This document shows, piece by piece, positions 17,357 to 26,827 of a DNA stretch of 64,000 nt; positions within the stretch are counted from its first letter, which is position 1, and each line of letters begins with the position of its first letter. The DNA is from Porticoccaceae bacterium (GTDB taxonomy: Bacteria > Pseudomonadota > Gammaproteobacteria > Pseudomonadales > Porticoccaceae): assembly GCA_029252555.1 (NCBI GenBank), contig JAQXBF010000004.1, positions 29,246-93,245 on the forward strand, read 5' to 3'. The translations under genes and the position numbers were made by a program. Under the pieces are notes generated by a model, which had not been told where the DNA came from, did no database searches, and saw only the letters and a list, made by a program, of their open reading frames with translations.

Positions 17357-19237
17357 CTACTGGTTTTCCAGTAACTCCCAGCGCTCGTAACAATGGCTCA
17401 GCTGTTGCTGGAATTCAGAGAGTTGGGTTTCGGTTTTGGCTGTCTCGGTGCGATCGCCCTTGTAAAAGTCGGGCTGGCTAATTAGCTCAGAGACCTCAGC
17501 AATTTGAGTTTCCAGACTTTCAATCTGCTGGGGCAGATTATCTAGTTCACGTTGCTCTTTGTAAGACAGCTTCTTCGCTGTCGTCTGAGTTTTGGAATGG
17601 GCTTTTGAGGCCTGCTCTGGGACTGCTGGCTGCTCGGCTTTGCGCTGACGCAACCAGTCATCATAGCCGCCGATATATTGATTGATGTTGCCATTGCCCT
17701 CAAATACCAGAGTGCTGGTGACCACATTGTTGAGAAAGGCCCGGTCGTGGCTCACCAGAATAATGGTGCCTTTGTAGTCTATCAGCAGCTCTTCGAGCAG
17801 ATCTAATGTGTCTATATCCAGGTCGTTAGTTGGTTCGTCAAGCACCAGTATATTAGATGGCTGGGTAAACAGCGTAGCGAGCAAAAGGCGGTTGCGTTCA
17901 CCACCAGAAAGAGCCTTAACCGGCTGGCGGCAGCGCTCAGGGGCGAATAAAAAGTCCTGTAGATAGCTTATAACGTGGCGGGATTTGCCACCAATCTCCA
18001 GCATATCTCTGCCGCCAGAGACGTTGTCTTGCACGGTTTTTTCTTCATCCAGTGCCGACCTATACTGATCAAAATAGGCCACGCTCAGGTTAGTACCGGT
18101 TTTAATAGAGCCCTGCTGCGGGCTCAGTTCGCTGAGTAGCAGCTTAATCAATGTGGTTTTGCCAACACCATTGCGGCCGATAAAACCTACTTTGTCACCC
18201 CGCTGAATCAGGGTGGAAAAATTGCGCACTACGGGCTCGTCACTGCCGTCAAAGGTGAAGCTGATGTTTTCTGCTTCGGCGACAATCTTGCCGGACTTTT
18301 CTGCTTGCTGAATATCCATTCGCGCTGTGCTCAACTGTTTGCGGCGATCGGCGTACTCTCGACGCATGGATTCCAAGGCGCGAACACGCCCCTCGTTGCG
18401 AGTGCGGCGGGCTTTAATACCCTGACGAATCCATACTTCTTCCTGGGACAGGCGCTTATCAAACAGTGCGTTTTGTTTCTCTTCGACTTCTAGAATATCT
18501 TCTTTGCGTTGGAGGTAGGTTGCGTAGTTACAGTTAAATTCTGCTAGCTGACCGCGATCAATTTCGATAAACCGCGTTGCCAGATTATCCATAAAGCGGC
18601 GATCATGACTGATGAATAATAATGAGCCCTCCCATTTGAGCAGGAATTGCTCGACCCACTGGATAGCATCAATATCCAGATGGTTGGTGGGCTCATCAAG
18701 CAGCAGCAAATCTGGGTTACAGACCAGCGCGCGGGCTAGTAATACTCGTCGCTTATAGCCACCGGAGAGGCTGGAGATATCCACATCAGCATCGAGATTC
18801 ATTTTGGTAATAATAGATTCGACACGCTGGTTAATATCCCAGCCATTAACCCGATCGAGTTCGCTCTGACAGTCTTCCAGATCGCGCATAGTTTGGTCGC
18901 TGGGATTATTGCCCAGCTGGAGAATAAGGTGGTGGTAGCGTTTAGCTAGCTCACCTTCAGCACCTAACCCCTGAGTGATAACATCAAACACACTACCCTG
19001 AGCATCCTGGGGCACTGACTGTTCAAGCTGCGCAATCTTGACTCCAGAGGCGCGCTTTAAAACACCATCGTCGGCAACAATCTGGCCGGTGAGAATTTTA
19101 AGCAGGGTCGACTTGCCAGCGCCATTGCGGCCGATAAGACAGACTCGTTCGCCTCGCTTAATAACCAGATTAATATGGTCGATCAAAGGGGGCTGGCCAT
19201 AGCTAAGATAAATATCTTCCAGCGTGACTAGGGGCAT
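17357..19237 (-). CDS. uup: ABC-F ATPase Uup
   Basis: A cytoplasmic ABC-F protein with no membrane domain, linked in E. coli to ribosome function and reduction of transposon precise excision. There are two ABC cassettes in tandem: Walker A GRNGAGKST near residue 37 with signature LSGGYKRR, and Walker A GRNGVGKTT near 354 with signature LSGGERNR. A charged inter-domain linker (about 230-310) and a C-terminal coiled coil (about 545-626) mark it as Uup rather than EttA. Only 3 bases separate it from the RND gene upstream. Confidence 0.92.
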   Translation of the reverse strand: MPLVTLEDIYLSYGQPPLIDHINLVIKRGERVCLIGRNGAGKSTLLKILTGQIVADDGVLKRASGVKIAQLEQSVPQDAQGSVFDVITQGLGAEGELAKRYHHLILQLGNNPSDQTMRDLEDCQSELDRVNGWDINQRVESIITKMNLDADVDISSLSGGYKRRVLLARALVCNPDLLLLDEPTNHLDIDAIQWVEQFLLKWEGSLLFISHDRRFMDNLATRFIEIDRGQLAEFNCNYATYLQRKEDILEVEEKQNALFDKRLSQEEVWIRQGIKARRTRNEGRVRALESMRREYADRRKQLSTARMDIQQAEKSGKIVAEAENISFTFDGSDEPVVRNFSTLIQRGDKVGFIGRNGVGKTTLIKLLLSELSPQQGSIKTGTNLSVAYFDQYRSALDEEKTVQDNVSGGRDMLEIGGKSRHVISYLQDFLFAPERCRQPVKALSGGERNRLLLATLFTQPSNILVLDEPTNDLDIDTLDLLEELLIDYKGTIILVSHDRAFLNNVVTSTLVFEGNGNINQYIGGYDDWLRQRKAEQPAVPEQASKAHSKTQTTAKKLSYKEQRELDNLPQQIESLETQIAEVSELISQPDFYKGDRTETAKTETQLSEFQQQLSHCYERWELLENQ

Positions 19238-19240
19238 AGA

Positions 19241-21820
19241 TTACTGTCCTGAACTTGCTTGTGAATCAGGAATAGTTTCTTCCCCAAATGGTTGGGCCAT
19301 CAAAATCAGTTTTGGTAGCAAAGTCATGGAACCCAGCAGTGCAGCTGTCATGGCCAAGCCAGTTAGCAAACCAAAGTAAATCGAAGGAATAAAGTTGGAT
19401 AGCGCCAAAATTGAGAAACCTACGATAATGGTGATGGCGGTGTAAAAAAGTGCCTGACCAATGCTGGCATGGGCCCGGTGCATTGATGCCAAGTAGTTAT
19501 TCTGCACGGCAAACTCTCGTCTGAATCTGGTGATGTAGTGAATCGAGTGATCCACGCCAATGCCCACGGTAATGGCAGCGATGGTAATCGTCATCATATC
19601 CAAGGGAATAGCAAATAGGCCCATTCCGCCCAGCACAACACCAGCGGCTAAAAAGTTGGGTAGCATGGCGATTAGGGAAATCTTCAGGGACCGGAACAGC
19701 ACCAGGAACATCAGCATAATGCCGATAAATACTGCTCCTAAAGTAAGAATCTGCGACTTATAAAGACTCTGCAGCATATTGTTATACAACACCAGCAGGC
19801 CGGTGTAGCGAATATCGGACTGGGCGATACCCACGTCGTTGACGGCAAAGTCATTGATTTTCGCAAGCAGGTCTGCGCGTCTAAGGCCAGCGGTTTCCAT
19901 TGCCCGCAACTGAATTCGAGCTTCGTCGATATCCACTAGAAGAAAGGGCGCTACCATCTGCTGATAGATTTCATCGCCAAGGCTCTGGCGCATAAAGGCC
20001 AGCTCAAAGTCATTTAGCTTATGGCCGCTGAGGTCCGTGGCTACCTGATAAATTTGCACTAGAGAACTCACTTTACCTATTTCTGGTTGAGCTTCGAGGA
20101 AGTCTTGTAACTTACTAAGATCGGCGAGACCAGCGGAAGAAAACCAGTAGCTATCTTTTAGGCTGCTGTTGTCTTCAATTGCGTCCTCTTCCCCATACTC
20201 GTCCTCAGCATATTCATCGCCGTACTCACTTTCGCCATAATCGTCTTCCTCATACTCATCATATTCAGAGGCTTCAGATTCGACGGCAACTGGCAGAGCA
20301 GCAAATGTAGGGGCTTGCAGAATAATATCTAAGGGCGTGGTGCCCCCCAGGGTCGTATCGATTATTTCCATCCCCTGATAGATTTCCGTATCGCTGCGGA
20401 AGTAATCAATAAAGCGATTTTCTACTTCAAGCCGCGAGATACCATAGGCTGATAGAGCGGCGAGGGTCGCGGCGATTAGTAACACCAGAGAGCCATAGTG
20501 CTCGGTAAACTTGGCAAATTTGGTGGTAAATACCGCGCTATTATCCTTGCTTGCAGCGGCAGTGCCTTTGCCAAATAACATCATGCCAGCGGGAATAACG
20601 ATAAAGGCCATAATTAAAGCCAGACTGATACCCATGGTCATCATCCAGCCAAAATCGATCACCGGACGGATATTACTGACCACCAATGAGGTGAAAGCCA
20701 CGATAGTGGTCAGCACTGTGTACAGGCAGGGTTTGGCCATAGAGGTAACGGTGCTGGTCACTAGCTGGCGCTGATCTGCCTCTGGTGATTCGGCCTGCAA
20801 TTCCCGATACCGCACAATTAGGTGGATGCACAGCGCCAGAGTGATGATCAGCAGCAGCGAGACAAAGTTCGAGGAGATAACCGTCAGCCGCCAGTCGATC
20901 CAGCTAAGGAAGCCAAGAATAGTTACCAAGCAGAAAGTACAGGTGGCCAGAGGCAGTATGACCCAGCGCAGTTTGCGGAAGATCAGGGCCAGAGTGGCGA
21001 TAATAAACAGCAATATGCCGGTGCCAAAAACCATGAGATCATTTTTAATAAAGTCGACCATATCCGCGGTGATCATATCTGGGCCGCCAAGAAAAATAGT
21101 AGCGCGATCGCGATAGGTATCCATCAGCGCCCGCACCTGAGCCACACGCTCATGATCCTGGGCGGCTTTTTCGGTACGGTAGTCTAGAAATTGTTGGCTG
21201 ACGTTGGCCAGCTCTGTATCCTGCTCGGCAGTCAGACCCTCAGTGTCGCGAATAAGGCGCAGTGCATCACGTTGAGTGACCAAATCTAAATACTGTCTAT
21301 CCAGTGCCAGGGTGGCTAGAACACCGGTGGTCTGACCGTCGGGGCTAAGCAAAACATCCTTATAGATGGGGCTATTTAGAAATTCTTGTTTTGCGGCCTG
21401 TTGGTCCACACCCTCTGACATCAGTGTATTAAGCTGCTCTTTTAAATCTGCAATACCAATTTTAGGGCTGTACAGCAATGGTACGTCGAGCATAGACAGC
21501 ATGCCTTCTACGCCATCGATATCACTCAGGTCTGCCTTTAGTGCCGCCAATGTATCAAGATTCTGCTGGTCGAACAGATCGCCCTGCTTGGGAGAGAAAG
21601 TCACAATCAGAAAATTATCGCTGCCATAGCGTTGCACCACTTCACGGAAGAAGTTCAGGTCGTCATCATGCTCCAGAGTCAGCGAGTCTGCCGAGGCATC
21701 TAGCTTAAAATTGGGCAGGCCCATGGCCATCGCGGAGGTGATTGCAATAACCGCAATAATAGCTCTGAGAGGCCGGTCGAGAATGGCTTTCTGATAAAAA
21801 TCTAGTAATGGTGAAGGCAT
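19241..21820 (-). CDS. RND superfamily (MMPL-type) exporter-like membrane protein
   Basis: An 859-residue inner-membrane protein with the layout of two RND halves: TM1 (about 18-36), a large periplasmic loop to about 262, a five-helix bundle (about 265-415), a second single TM (about 442-462), a second loop (about 465-685), and a final five-helix bundle. It resembles hopanoid/lipid-type or uncharacterised MMPL exporters; no substrate can be assigned. The second loop carries a strongly acidic, tyrosine-rich stretch at residues 514-551. The gene starts a two-gene unit with uup. A missing membrane-fusion partner argues against drug efflux of the AcrB type. Confidence 0.85.
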   Translation of the reverse strand: MPSPLLDFYQKAILDRPLRAIIAVIAITSAMAMGLPNFKLDASADSLTLEHDDDLNFFREVVQRYGSDNFLIVTFSPKQGDLFDQQNLDTLAALKADLSDIDGVEGMLSMLDVPLLYSPKIGIADLKEQLNTLMSEGVDQQAAKQEFLNSPIYKDVLLSPDGQTTGVLATLALDRQYLDLVTQRDALRLIRDTEGLTAEQDTELANVSQQFLDYRTEKAAQDHERVAQVRALMDTYRDRATIFLGGPDMITADMVDFIKNDLMVFGTGILLFIIATLALIFRKLRWVILPLATCTFCLVTILGFLSWIDWRLTVISSNFVSLLLIITLALCIHLIVRYRELQAESPEADQRQLVTSTVTSMAKPCLYTVLTTIVAFTSLVVSNIRPVIDFGWMMTMGISLALIMAFIVIPAGMMLFGKGTAAASKDNSAVFTTKFAKFTEHYGSLVLLIAATLAALSAYGISRLEVENRFIDYFRSDTEIYQGMEIIDTTLGGTTPLDIILQAPTFAALPVAVESEASEYDEYEEDDYGESEYGDEYAEDEYGEEDAIEDNSSLKDSYWFSSAGLADLSKLQDFLEAQPEIGKVSSLVQIYQVATDLSGHKLNDFELAFMRQSLGDEIYQQMVAPFLLVDIDEARIQLRAMETAGLRRADLLAKINDFAVNDVGIAQSDIRYTGLLVLYNNMLQSLYKSQILTLGAVFIGIMLMFLVLFRSLKISLIAMLPNFLAAGVVLGGMGLFAIPLDMMTITIAAITVGIGVDHSIHYITRFRREFAVQNNYLASMHRAHASIGQALFYTAITIIVGFSILALSNFIPSIYFGLLTGLAMTAALLGSMTLLPKLILMAQPFGEETIPDSQASSGQ

Positions 21821-22010
21821 GAAAATGGGCGTCCCTGAAGATCGTGAAATCAGGGCGCTATTATGCGGTTTTGAACAGCAATATCATAGGGTGTGAGCGG
21901 TTTGAATAATAATACCCAAAATTAATACCGCACATTTTTTCAATATACCATTTGCCCTGAGAGCTCGGTGATTTACACTCCATTTTTATAACCCAGATAG
22001 CGGAAAATCT

Positions 22011-22970
22011 ATGCGCGGTGTAATTCTCGATTGTGATAGCCTCGGCCCCGATGATCTCGACTTCAGTGCCCTGAAAGACTTGCCGGTAGACTGGACAGTC
22101 TATGCCAACTGCGCGCCTTCAGAGGTGATCGAGCGCATTATAGATGCCGAAATAGTGATGACCAATAAAACGGTTATCAATGCCTTTTCCCTGTCTCAGG
22201 CACCCGAACTAAAACTGATTACCTTGCCGGCGACAGGCACTAATGTGGTCGACTTAGAGGCGGCCAAAAAACAGGGGGTGGTGGTCTGTAATGCGGTAAA
22301 TTATGGCACTGCCTCGGTAGTTCAGCATGCCTGGTCATTAATTCTAGCCCTGACCACTCATCTTCAGTCCTACAACCGCGCGGTGATGGATGGAAGTTGG
22401 GCCGAGAGCAACTCTTTCTGTCTGCTGGGATATCCGGTGCGCGAGCTGGCGGGTAAAACCCTGGGAATTATTGGTGCAGGTGATCTTGGCAGAGGTGTGG
22501 CCAAAATTGCACAGGCCTTTGGTATGCAGGTTATTTTTGCAGCACTGCCGGGTCGACACTACAGCGATGATCTGCCACGGGTGGAGTTGCACAGGCTACT
22601 ACCAATGATAGATATACTTAGCCTTCACTGCCCTTTTACGCCACAGACTCAGAATCTTATTTCCACTGCTGAGCTTGCTTTGATGAAAGATTCGGCAATA
22701 CTGATTAACACTGCCCGTGGCCCGCTTATTGATGAGCCGGCGCTAAAGCAGGCATTGGTCAGTGGTGGAATTGCAGGGGCTGGGTTGGACGTGTTGTCTG
22801 CAGAGCCACCAGTAGATGGCAATGTGCTGCTTGAAGAGCCTATCCCCAATTTAATTGTGACACCGCACAGTGCTTGGGCGGCATTGGAAGCAAGGCAGCG
22901 CCTAATGGGGCAGATGGTGGAAAATATCAACGCCTTCCTCGATGGCAAGGCGCTGCGCCAAGTCAATTAG
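22011..22970 (+). CDS. D-2-hydroxyacid dehydrogenase (hydroxypyruvate/glycerate type)
   Basis: An NAD(P)-dependent reductase of 2-oxo acids. The 319 residues show the Rossmann GAGDLG at 155-160 and the catalytic triad Arg236 (NTARGPLID), Glu265 (SAEPP) and His286 (TPHSAW). The overall pattern is nearest to HprA-type glycerate dehydrogenases, which act in serine and glyoxylate metabolism, but substrate cannot be fixed from sequence. It converges with the PFK gene; the two stop codons overlap (22967-22970). Confidence 0.88.
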   Translation: MRGVILDCDSLGPDDLDFSALKDLPVDWTVYANCAPSEVIERIIDAEIVMTNKTVINAFSLSQAPELKLITLPATGTNVVDLEAAKKQGVVVCNAVNYGTASVVQHAWSLILALTTHLQSYNRAVMDGSWAESNSFCLLGYPVRELAGKTLGIIGAGDLGRGVAKIAQAFGMQVIFAALPGRHYSDDLPRVELHRLLPMIDILSLHCPFTPQTQNLISTAELALMKDSAILINTARGPLIDEPALKQALVSGGIAGAGLDVLSAEPPVDGNVLLEEPIPNLIVTPHSAWAALEARQRLMGQMVENINAFLDGKALRQVN

Positions 22971-24229
22971 CCATCAAAGGTAGTGTCGAGCTTTTTGGCG
23001 GCCATAACTTTTTTAAGTTTTGGGTACTGTGGGATACCATTTTTATAGGGGGGATAATCTTCCCCGATAATTAATGGCTGTAAATAGTCTCGGGCTTTCT
23101 GAGTAATACCAAAACCATCTTTAGTAATAAATGATCTGGGCATTTTCTTTTCCACATTGGCGACTTTTGCCAGTGACGCCTCGCCGAGAGACCAGGAAAA
23201 CTTCTTACCCTGGCCGCGCTCAATGGTCACCATAATAGCACTTTTGCCTTGCACTGCTTTTTCGACCGCAGCACGGCCTACAGCATGGGCCTGTTCTACA
23301 TCTGTCTTCGATGCGACATGGCGTGCGGAGCGCTGGAGATAATCAGCGAGGGCATAATGGTATTTATAGCCCAGGGAATGTTTCACCATGCTGGCCAGAG
23401 TGGGAGCTACGCCACCCAGCTGCTGATGACCAAAGGCATCCTTATTTAATGATCCAGAGATCAGTGCGCCGTCGGCATAGCTGGCACCCTCAGAGGCGAC
23501 CACTACACAGAAGCCTTTTTCTGCGACGGTCTGTTCTACCTTGGCAATAAACTGTTCTCGAACAAAGGGGATTTCCGGGAAGACAATAATGTGTGGCGCG
23601 TCCCCGACTTCATCGGCAGCTAAACCACCAGAAGCAGCAATCCAGCCGGCGTGCCTGCCCATCACTTCGAGAATAAAAATTTTGGTCGACGAGGCAGCCA
23701 TAGAAGCGATATCTAGGCTGGCCTCTTTGGTTGAGACCGCAACATATTTTGCTACCGACCCAAAGCCCGGCGAGCAGTCGGTAAAGGGCAGGTCATTGTC
23801 GATAGTTTTAGGAATATGTATAGCCTGGATCGGGTAACCCATTTTGGCTGATATCTGTGACACTTTTAGGCAGGTGTCTGCGGAATCACCACCACCGTTA
23901 TAAAAGAAGTAACCAATATTATGGGCTTTAAACACCTCAATAAGACGCTCGTACTCTGCGGTACTATCCTTGATGTCTTTCATTTTGTATCGGCAGGAGC
24001 CAAAGGCACCGCCGGGTGTGTGTTTGAGGGATGTGACAGCGGTGGGAGATTCTTTACTGGTATCGATCAGATTTTCATGCAGAGCGCCGAGTATGCCATT
24101 TTGACCGGCGTAAAGAGTACCGATCTTGTCTTTGTGTTCCCGGCAAGCCTCAATAACGCCGCATGCGGAGGCATTGATAACTGCTGTGACACCGCCCGAC
24201 TGTGCGTAAAACGCATTCTTTTTGGCCAT
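22967..24229 (-). CDS. 6-phosphofructokinase, probably pyrophosphate-dependent
   Basis: Phosphorylates fructose-6-phosphate in glycolysis. The 420-residue length, GGGDS at 112-116 (Asp at the position that is Gly in ATP enzymes) and PKTIDND at 140-146 (Lys instead of the Gly of ATP enzymes) are the residues known to mark PPi-dependent PFKs. MGRHAGWIA is the substrate-binding block. PPi-PFK works reversibly and could serve both glycolysis and gluconeogenesis. Confidence 0.88.
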   Translation of the reverse strand: MAKKNAFYAQSGGVTAVINASACGVIEACREHKDKIGTLYAGQNGILGALHENLIDTSKESPTAVTSLKHTPGGAFGSCRYKMKDIKDSTAEYERLIEVFKAHNIGYFFYNGGGDSADTCLKVSQISAKMGYPIQAIHIPKTIDNDLPFTDCSPGFGSVAKYVAVSTKEASLDIASMAASSTKIFILEVMGRHAGWIAASGGLAADEVGDAPHIIVFPEIPFVREQFIAKVEQTVAEKGFCVVVASEGASYADGALISGSLNKDAFGHQQLGGVAPTLASMVKHSLGYKYHYALADYLQRSARHVASKTDVEQAHAVGRAAVEKAVQGKSAIMVTIERGQGKKFSWSLGEASLAKVANVEKKMPRSFITKDGFGITQKARDYLQPLIIGEDYPPYKNGIPQYPKLKKVMAAKKLDTTFDG

Positions 24230-24305
24230 AAAGCCTGATTTCCATTAGTCCGTTACTTGGCTCGACATTTTACTGTTTTGCGCTCTCAGGTAAAAGAACA
24301 AAAAT

Positions 24306-24852
24306 TTAATCTGTGGCTATGGTGAAAATAAGTTTCACCACAAATTGATCTGGGTTCAGGCCTCTGTGGTTTGGCTCGCGAATATATTCTGTGATGGCAG
24401 AAAACCAAGCCTGTTTTTGCGCGATCTGATGGGACAGGTGGTAGCCTAGCTCCAACTTCTGCTCCCGCCCCTGAGGGCTGAGATCAATGGCTAAATCCTT
24501 ATAGACCAATTAGCGATCAATAGTTCTGCCTGTGGCCATTCTCTGCGCGCAGAGGCTGTATGTGGAAGGGGCTGAGTTGATCGTTGGACCGTCATAGCGA
24601 TTGGTCCTTGAGCCCCAGTGCCCAGGAGCCACTGCGAATCTGCCGATCAACAGTAAAGGCTTCACTCACCACTGAACTGATATCGGTATTGCCGCTGTAT
24701 ATGTCGGCGACAGCCTGCCAGCGACTGCCCATTTGAATATGGCCATTGAGCCCAATAAATAAAGTTCCACCGCCACCGCAGGCATTAAGAAATATCAGGG
24801 TTATAACGAGTACAGTGATTCTCTGGGAAAAACCGTTTAAGTGGTGCATCAT
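24306..24852 (-). pseudogene. Decayed autotransporter-like gene: lipoprotein signal joined to barrel end
   Basis: Reading from 24852: a hydrophobic signal with a lipobox (L-N-A-C-G-G-G-G), followed at once by what looks like the C-terminal beta-barrel of a large autotransporter. An in-frame TGA occurs at 24592-24594. Beyond it the same frame continues with QPLRAENG, then a frameshift leads to IDLSPQGREQKLELGYHLS and a terminal FVVKLIFTI strand ending at 24306. These last motifs resemble barrels of subtilase (S8) autotransporters. If so, the whole passenger is deleted and the barrel is broken. The family assignment is from memory of motifs and is moderate at best. Confidence 0.5.
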
Positions 24853-24990
24853 CTATGACCTAAATAGATTAGATTCTCTATTTCACCGCTGGTTAAGCTA
24901 TATTAATGTCCTTAAACTCTTGGTTAGTCTCTTGTATCAGACACTAACGATATAACCAGCCCGACAAGCACAAAAGGGAAAATAGCAAAT

Positions 24991-26352
24991 ATGCATATTC
25001 ATATCCTTGGTATCTGCGGCACCTTTATGGGCGGCATGGCTCAGTTGGCCAAGGGTTTAGGGCACCAGGTGTCTGGCTGTGACAGCAATGTTTATCCACC
25101 AATGAGTACACAGCTTGAACAGGCGGGCATTGGTCTTACTGAAGGCTTTAATCCTGAACAATTACACCCAGCCCCAGATTTAATTGTAGTAGGTAATGCG
25201 ATGTCTCGTGGAAATCCTTGTGTCGAATATATGCTCGACCATCGCCTGCCCTATACTTCCGGTCCCCAGTGGTTAGGTGAAAATATACTGCGTAACAAGC
25301 ACGTACTGTCGATATCTGGTACCCATGGCAAAACCACAACGAGCAGTATGCTGGCAAAAATTCTCGATAGCGCTGGCCTAGAGCCGGGGTTTTTAATTGG
25401 TGGTGTGCCCCAAAACTTTGGCCTGTCAGCACGCCTTACTAAAAGTGATTATTTTGTGGTGGAGGCCGATGAATACGACAGCGCCTTCTTTGATAAACGC
25501 TCTAAGTTTGTCCACTACTTCACTGATACTTTGGTGGTTAATAATCTTGAATTTGACCATGGTGATATCTTTGACGATTTGGCTGCGATTCAGAAACAGT
25601 TCCACCACTGTGTGCGCACAGTGCCCAGCACCGGAACGGTGGTTTACCCGGTGGCCGATCGAAATGTGCAAGCTGCTATAGATCAGGGCTGCTGGAGTAC
25701 CCAGCAAACCTTTGGTACTCAATCCGCCGACTGGGGCTACAGATTATTAGCTGAAGATGGCTCAAGGTTTGAGGTGAGCCATACCACCACCAACCAGTGT
25801 TCTGAGGTTAGCTGGAATCACAGCGGAACTCATAATGTCTGCAACGGTGTTGCGGCGATTATCGCCGCTCATCAGGTGGGCGTGAGCCTTGAGCAGGCCT
25901 GTGCAGCACTATCAGATTTTGTCGGCGTTAAGCGACGCATGCAGGTGATCTATTACGCGCATGGTGTAACCGTTTACGACGACTTTGCCCATCACCCAAC
26001 CGCTATAAAAACCACCCTTGAAGGCCTGCGTGCTAAGGTAGGGGACAGCCCCATTGTCGCGGTGATCGAACCCCGTTCCGCGACCATGAGGCTGGGTATT
26101 CATAAGGACACATTGAGTGCCGCGGTAGCAGATGCCGACCAAGTTTTCTGGTACCAGAACCCGCGTATTGATTGGGACATTAACGCCGTGGCTGATGCCT
26201 GTGCTGTGCCGTCAACAGCAACGGCAGACATTGAAAGTTTGTTAGCGCTTACTACCAATAATATAGCTGATAAATCGCATATTGTGATTATGAGTAATGG
26301 TGATTTTGAGGGCTTTCACCTGAGGCTAATTGAGCGTTTGCAAGCTGGGTAA
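24991..26352 (+). CDS. mpl: UDP-MurNAc:L-Ala-gamma-D-Glu-meso-DAP ligase Mpl
   Basis: A peptidoglycan recycling ligase that rejoins the free tripeptide to UDP-MurNAc in the cytoplasm. The 453-residue protein has the Mur ligase layout: N-terminal Rossmann HIHILGICGTFMGG, the ATP loop G-T-H-G-K-T-T at 110-116, and the DDFAHHPTA block near 330. The N-terminal ICGTFMGG variant is characteristic of Mpl as opposed to MurC. An AGGGA Shine-Dalgarno precedes the ATG. Confidence 0.95.
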   Translation: MHIHILGICGTFMGGMAQLAKGLGHQVSGCDSNVYPPMSTQLEQAGIGLTEGFNPEQLHPAPDLIVVGNAMSRGNPCVEYMLDHRLPYTSGPQWLGENILRNKHVLSISGTHGKTTTSSMLAKILDSAGLEPGFLIGGVPQNFGLSARLTKSDYFVVEADEYDSAFFDKRSKFVHYFTDTLVVNNLEFDHGDIFDDLAAIQKQFHHCVRTVPSTGTVVYPVADRNVQAAIDQGCWSTQQTFGTQSADWGYRLLAEDGSRFEVSHTTTNQCSEVSWNHSGTHNVCNGVAAIIAAHQVGVSLEQACAALSDFVGVKRRMQVIYYAHGVTVYDDFAHHPTAIKTTLEGLRAKVGDSPIVAVIEPRSATMRLGIHKDTLSAAVADADQVFWYQNPRIDWDINAVADACAVPSTATADIESLLALTTNNIADKSHIVIMSNGDFEGFHLRLIERLQAG

Positions 26353-26387
26353 CCACATATTAATTATTGCGGCTTCTTATAGTTTTT

Positions 26388-26825
26388 TTAGATTTCTAGG
26401 TTAAATGTCACTGGGCCATCATTGCACAGGGATACTTTCATATCGGCACCAAAAACCCCATTTCCAACCTTTCTGTGCAGTGCATTTGCCCTCGTTAAAA
26501 AGTAGTCGTAAAGTGCCTCAGCTTGCTCTGGGGGTGCCGCTGAGGAGAAGCTTGGCCGAAGCCCTTTTTTAGTATCTGCGGCCAGGGTGAACTGGGAAAT
26601 AATCAGTAAACCACCGCCAACATCTTGTACTGATAAATTCATTTTTCCGTCAGCATCTGAAAATATTCGGTAGTTAAGTACCTTCTGCAAAAGCTTATCT
26701 GCGCTCGCTTGGGTATCGGTTTTCTGCACTCCTAACAATAAGAGAATGCCTTGATCTATCTGTGCATGCACTTGCTGATCAATGCTCACCGACGCGCTGG
26801 AGACACGCTGAATTAAACCCTGCAT
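26388..26825 (-). CDS. dtd: D-aminoacyl-tRNA deacylase
   Basis: Frees tRNA from mischarged D-amino acids. The 145 residues carry both invariant motifs, SQFTL at 77-81 and a Gly-cisPro motif in NDGPVT at 135-140, at the expected positions. It lies 2 bases downstream of the pip stop, so the two genes form a minus-strand pair. Confidence 0.95.
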   Translation of the reverse strand: MQGLIQRVSSASVSIDQQVHAQIDQGILLLLGVQKTDTQASADKLLQKVLNYRIFSDADGKMNLSVQDVGGGLLIISQFTLAADTKKGLRPSFSSAAPPEQAEALYDYFLTRANALHRKVGNGVFGADMKVSLCNDGPVTFNLEI

Positions 26826-26827
26826 AG

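Noticed and set aside
20165..20284. Acidic stretch in the RND gene as a frameshift artefact
   Set aside because: The frame is continuous on both sides with normal RND sequence and the codons are mixed, so the insert is part of the protein.
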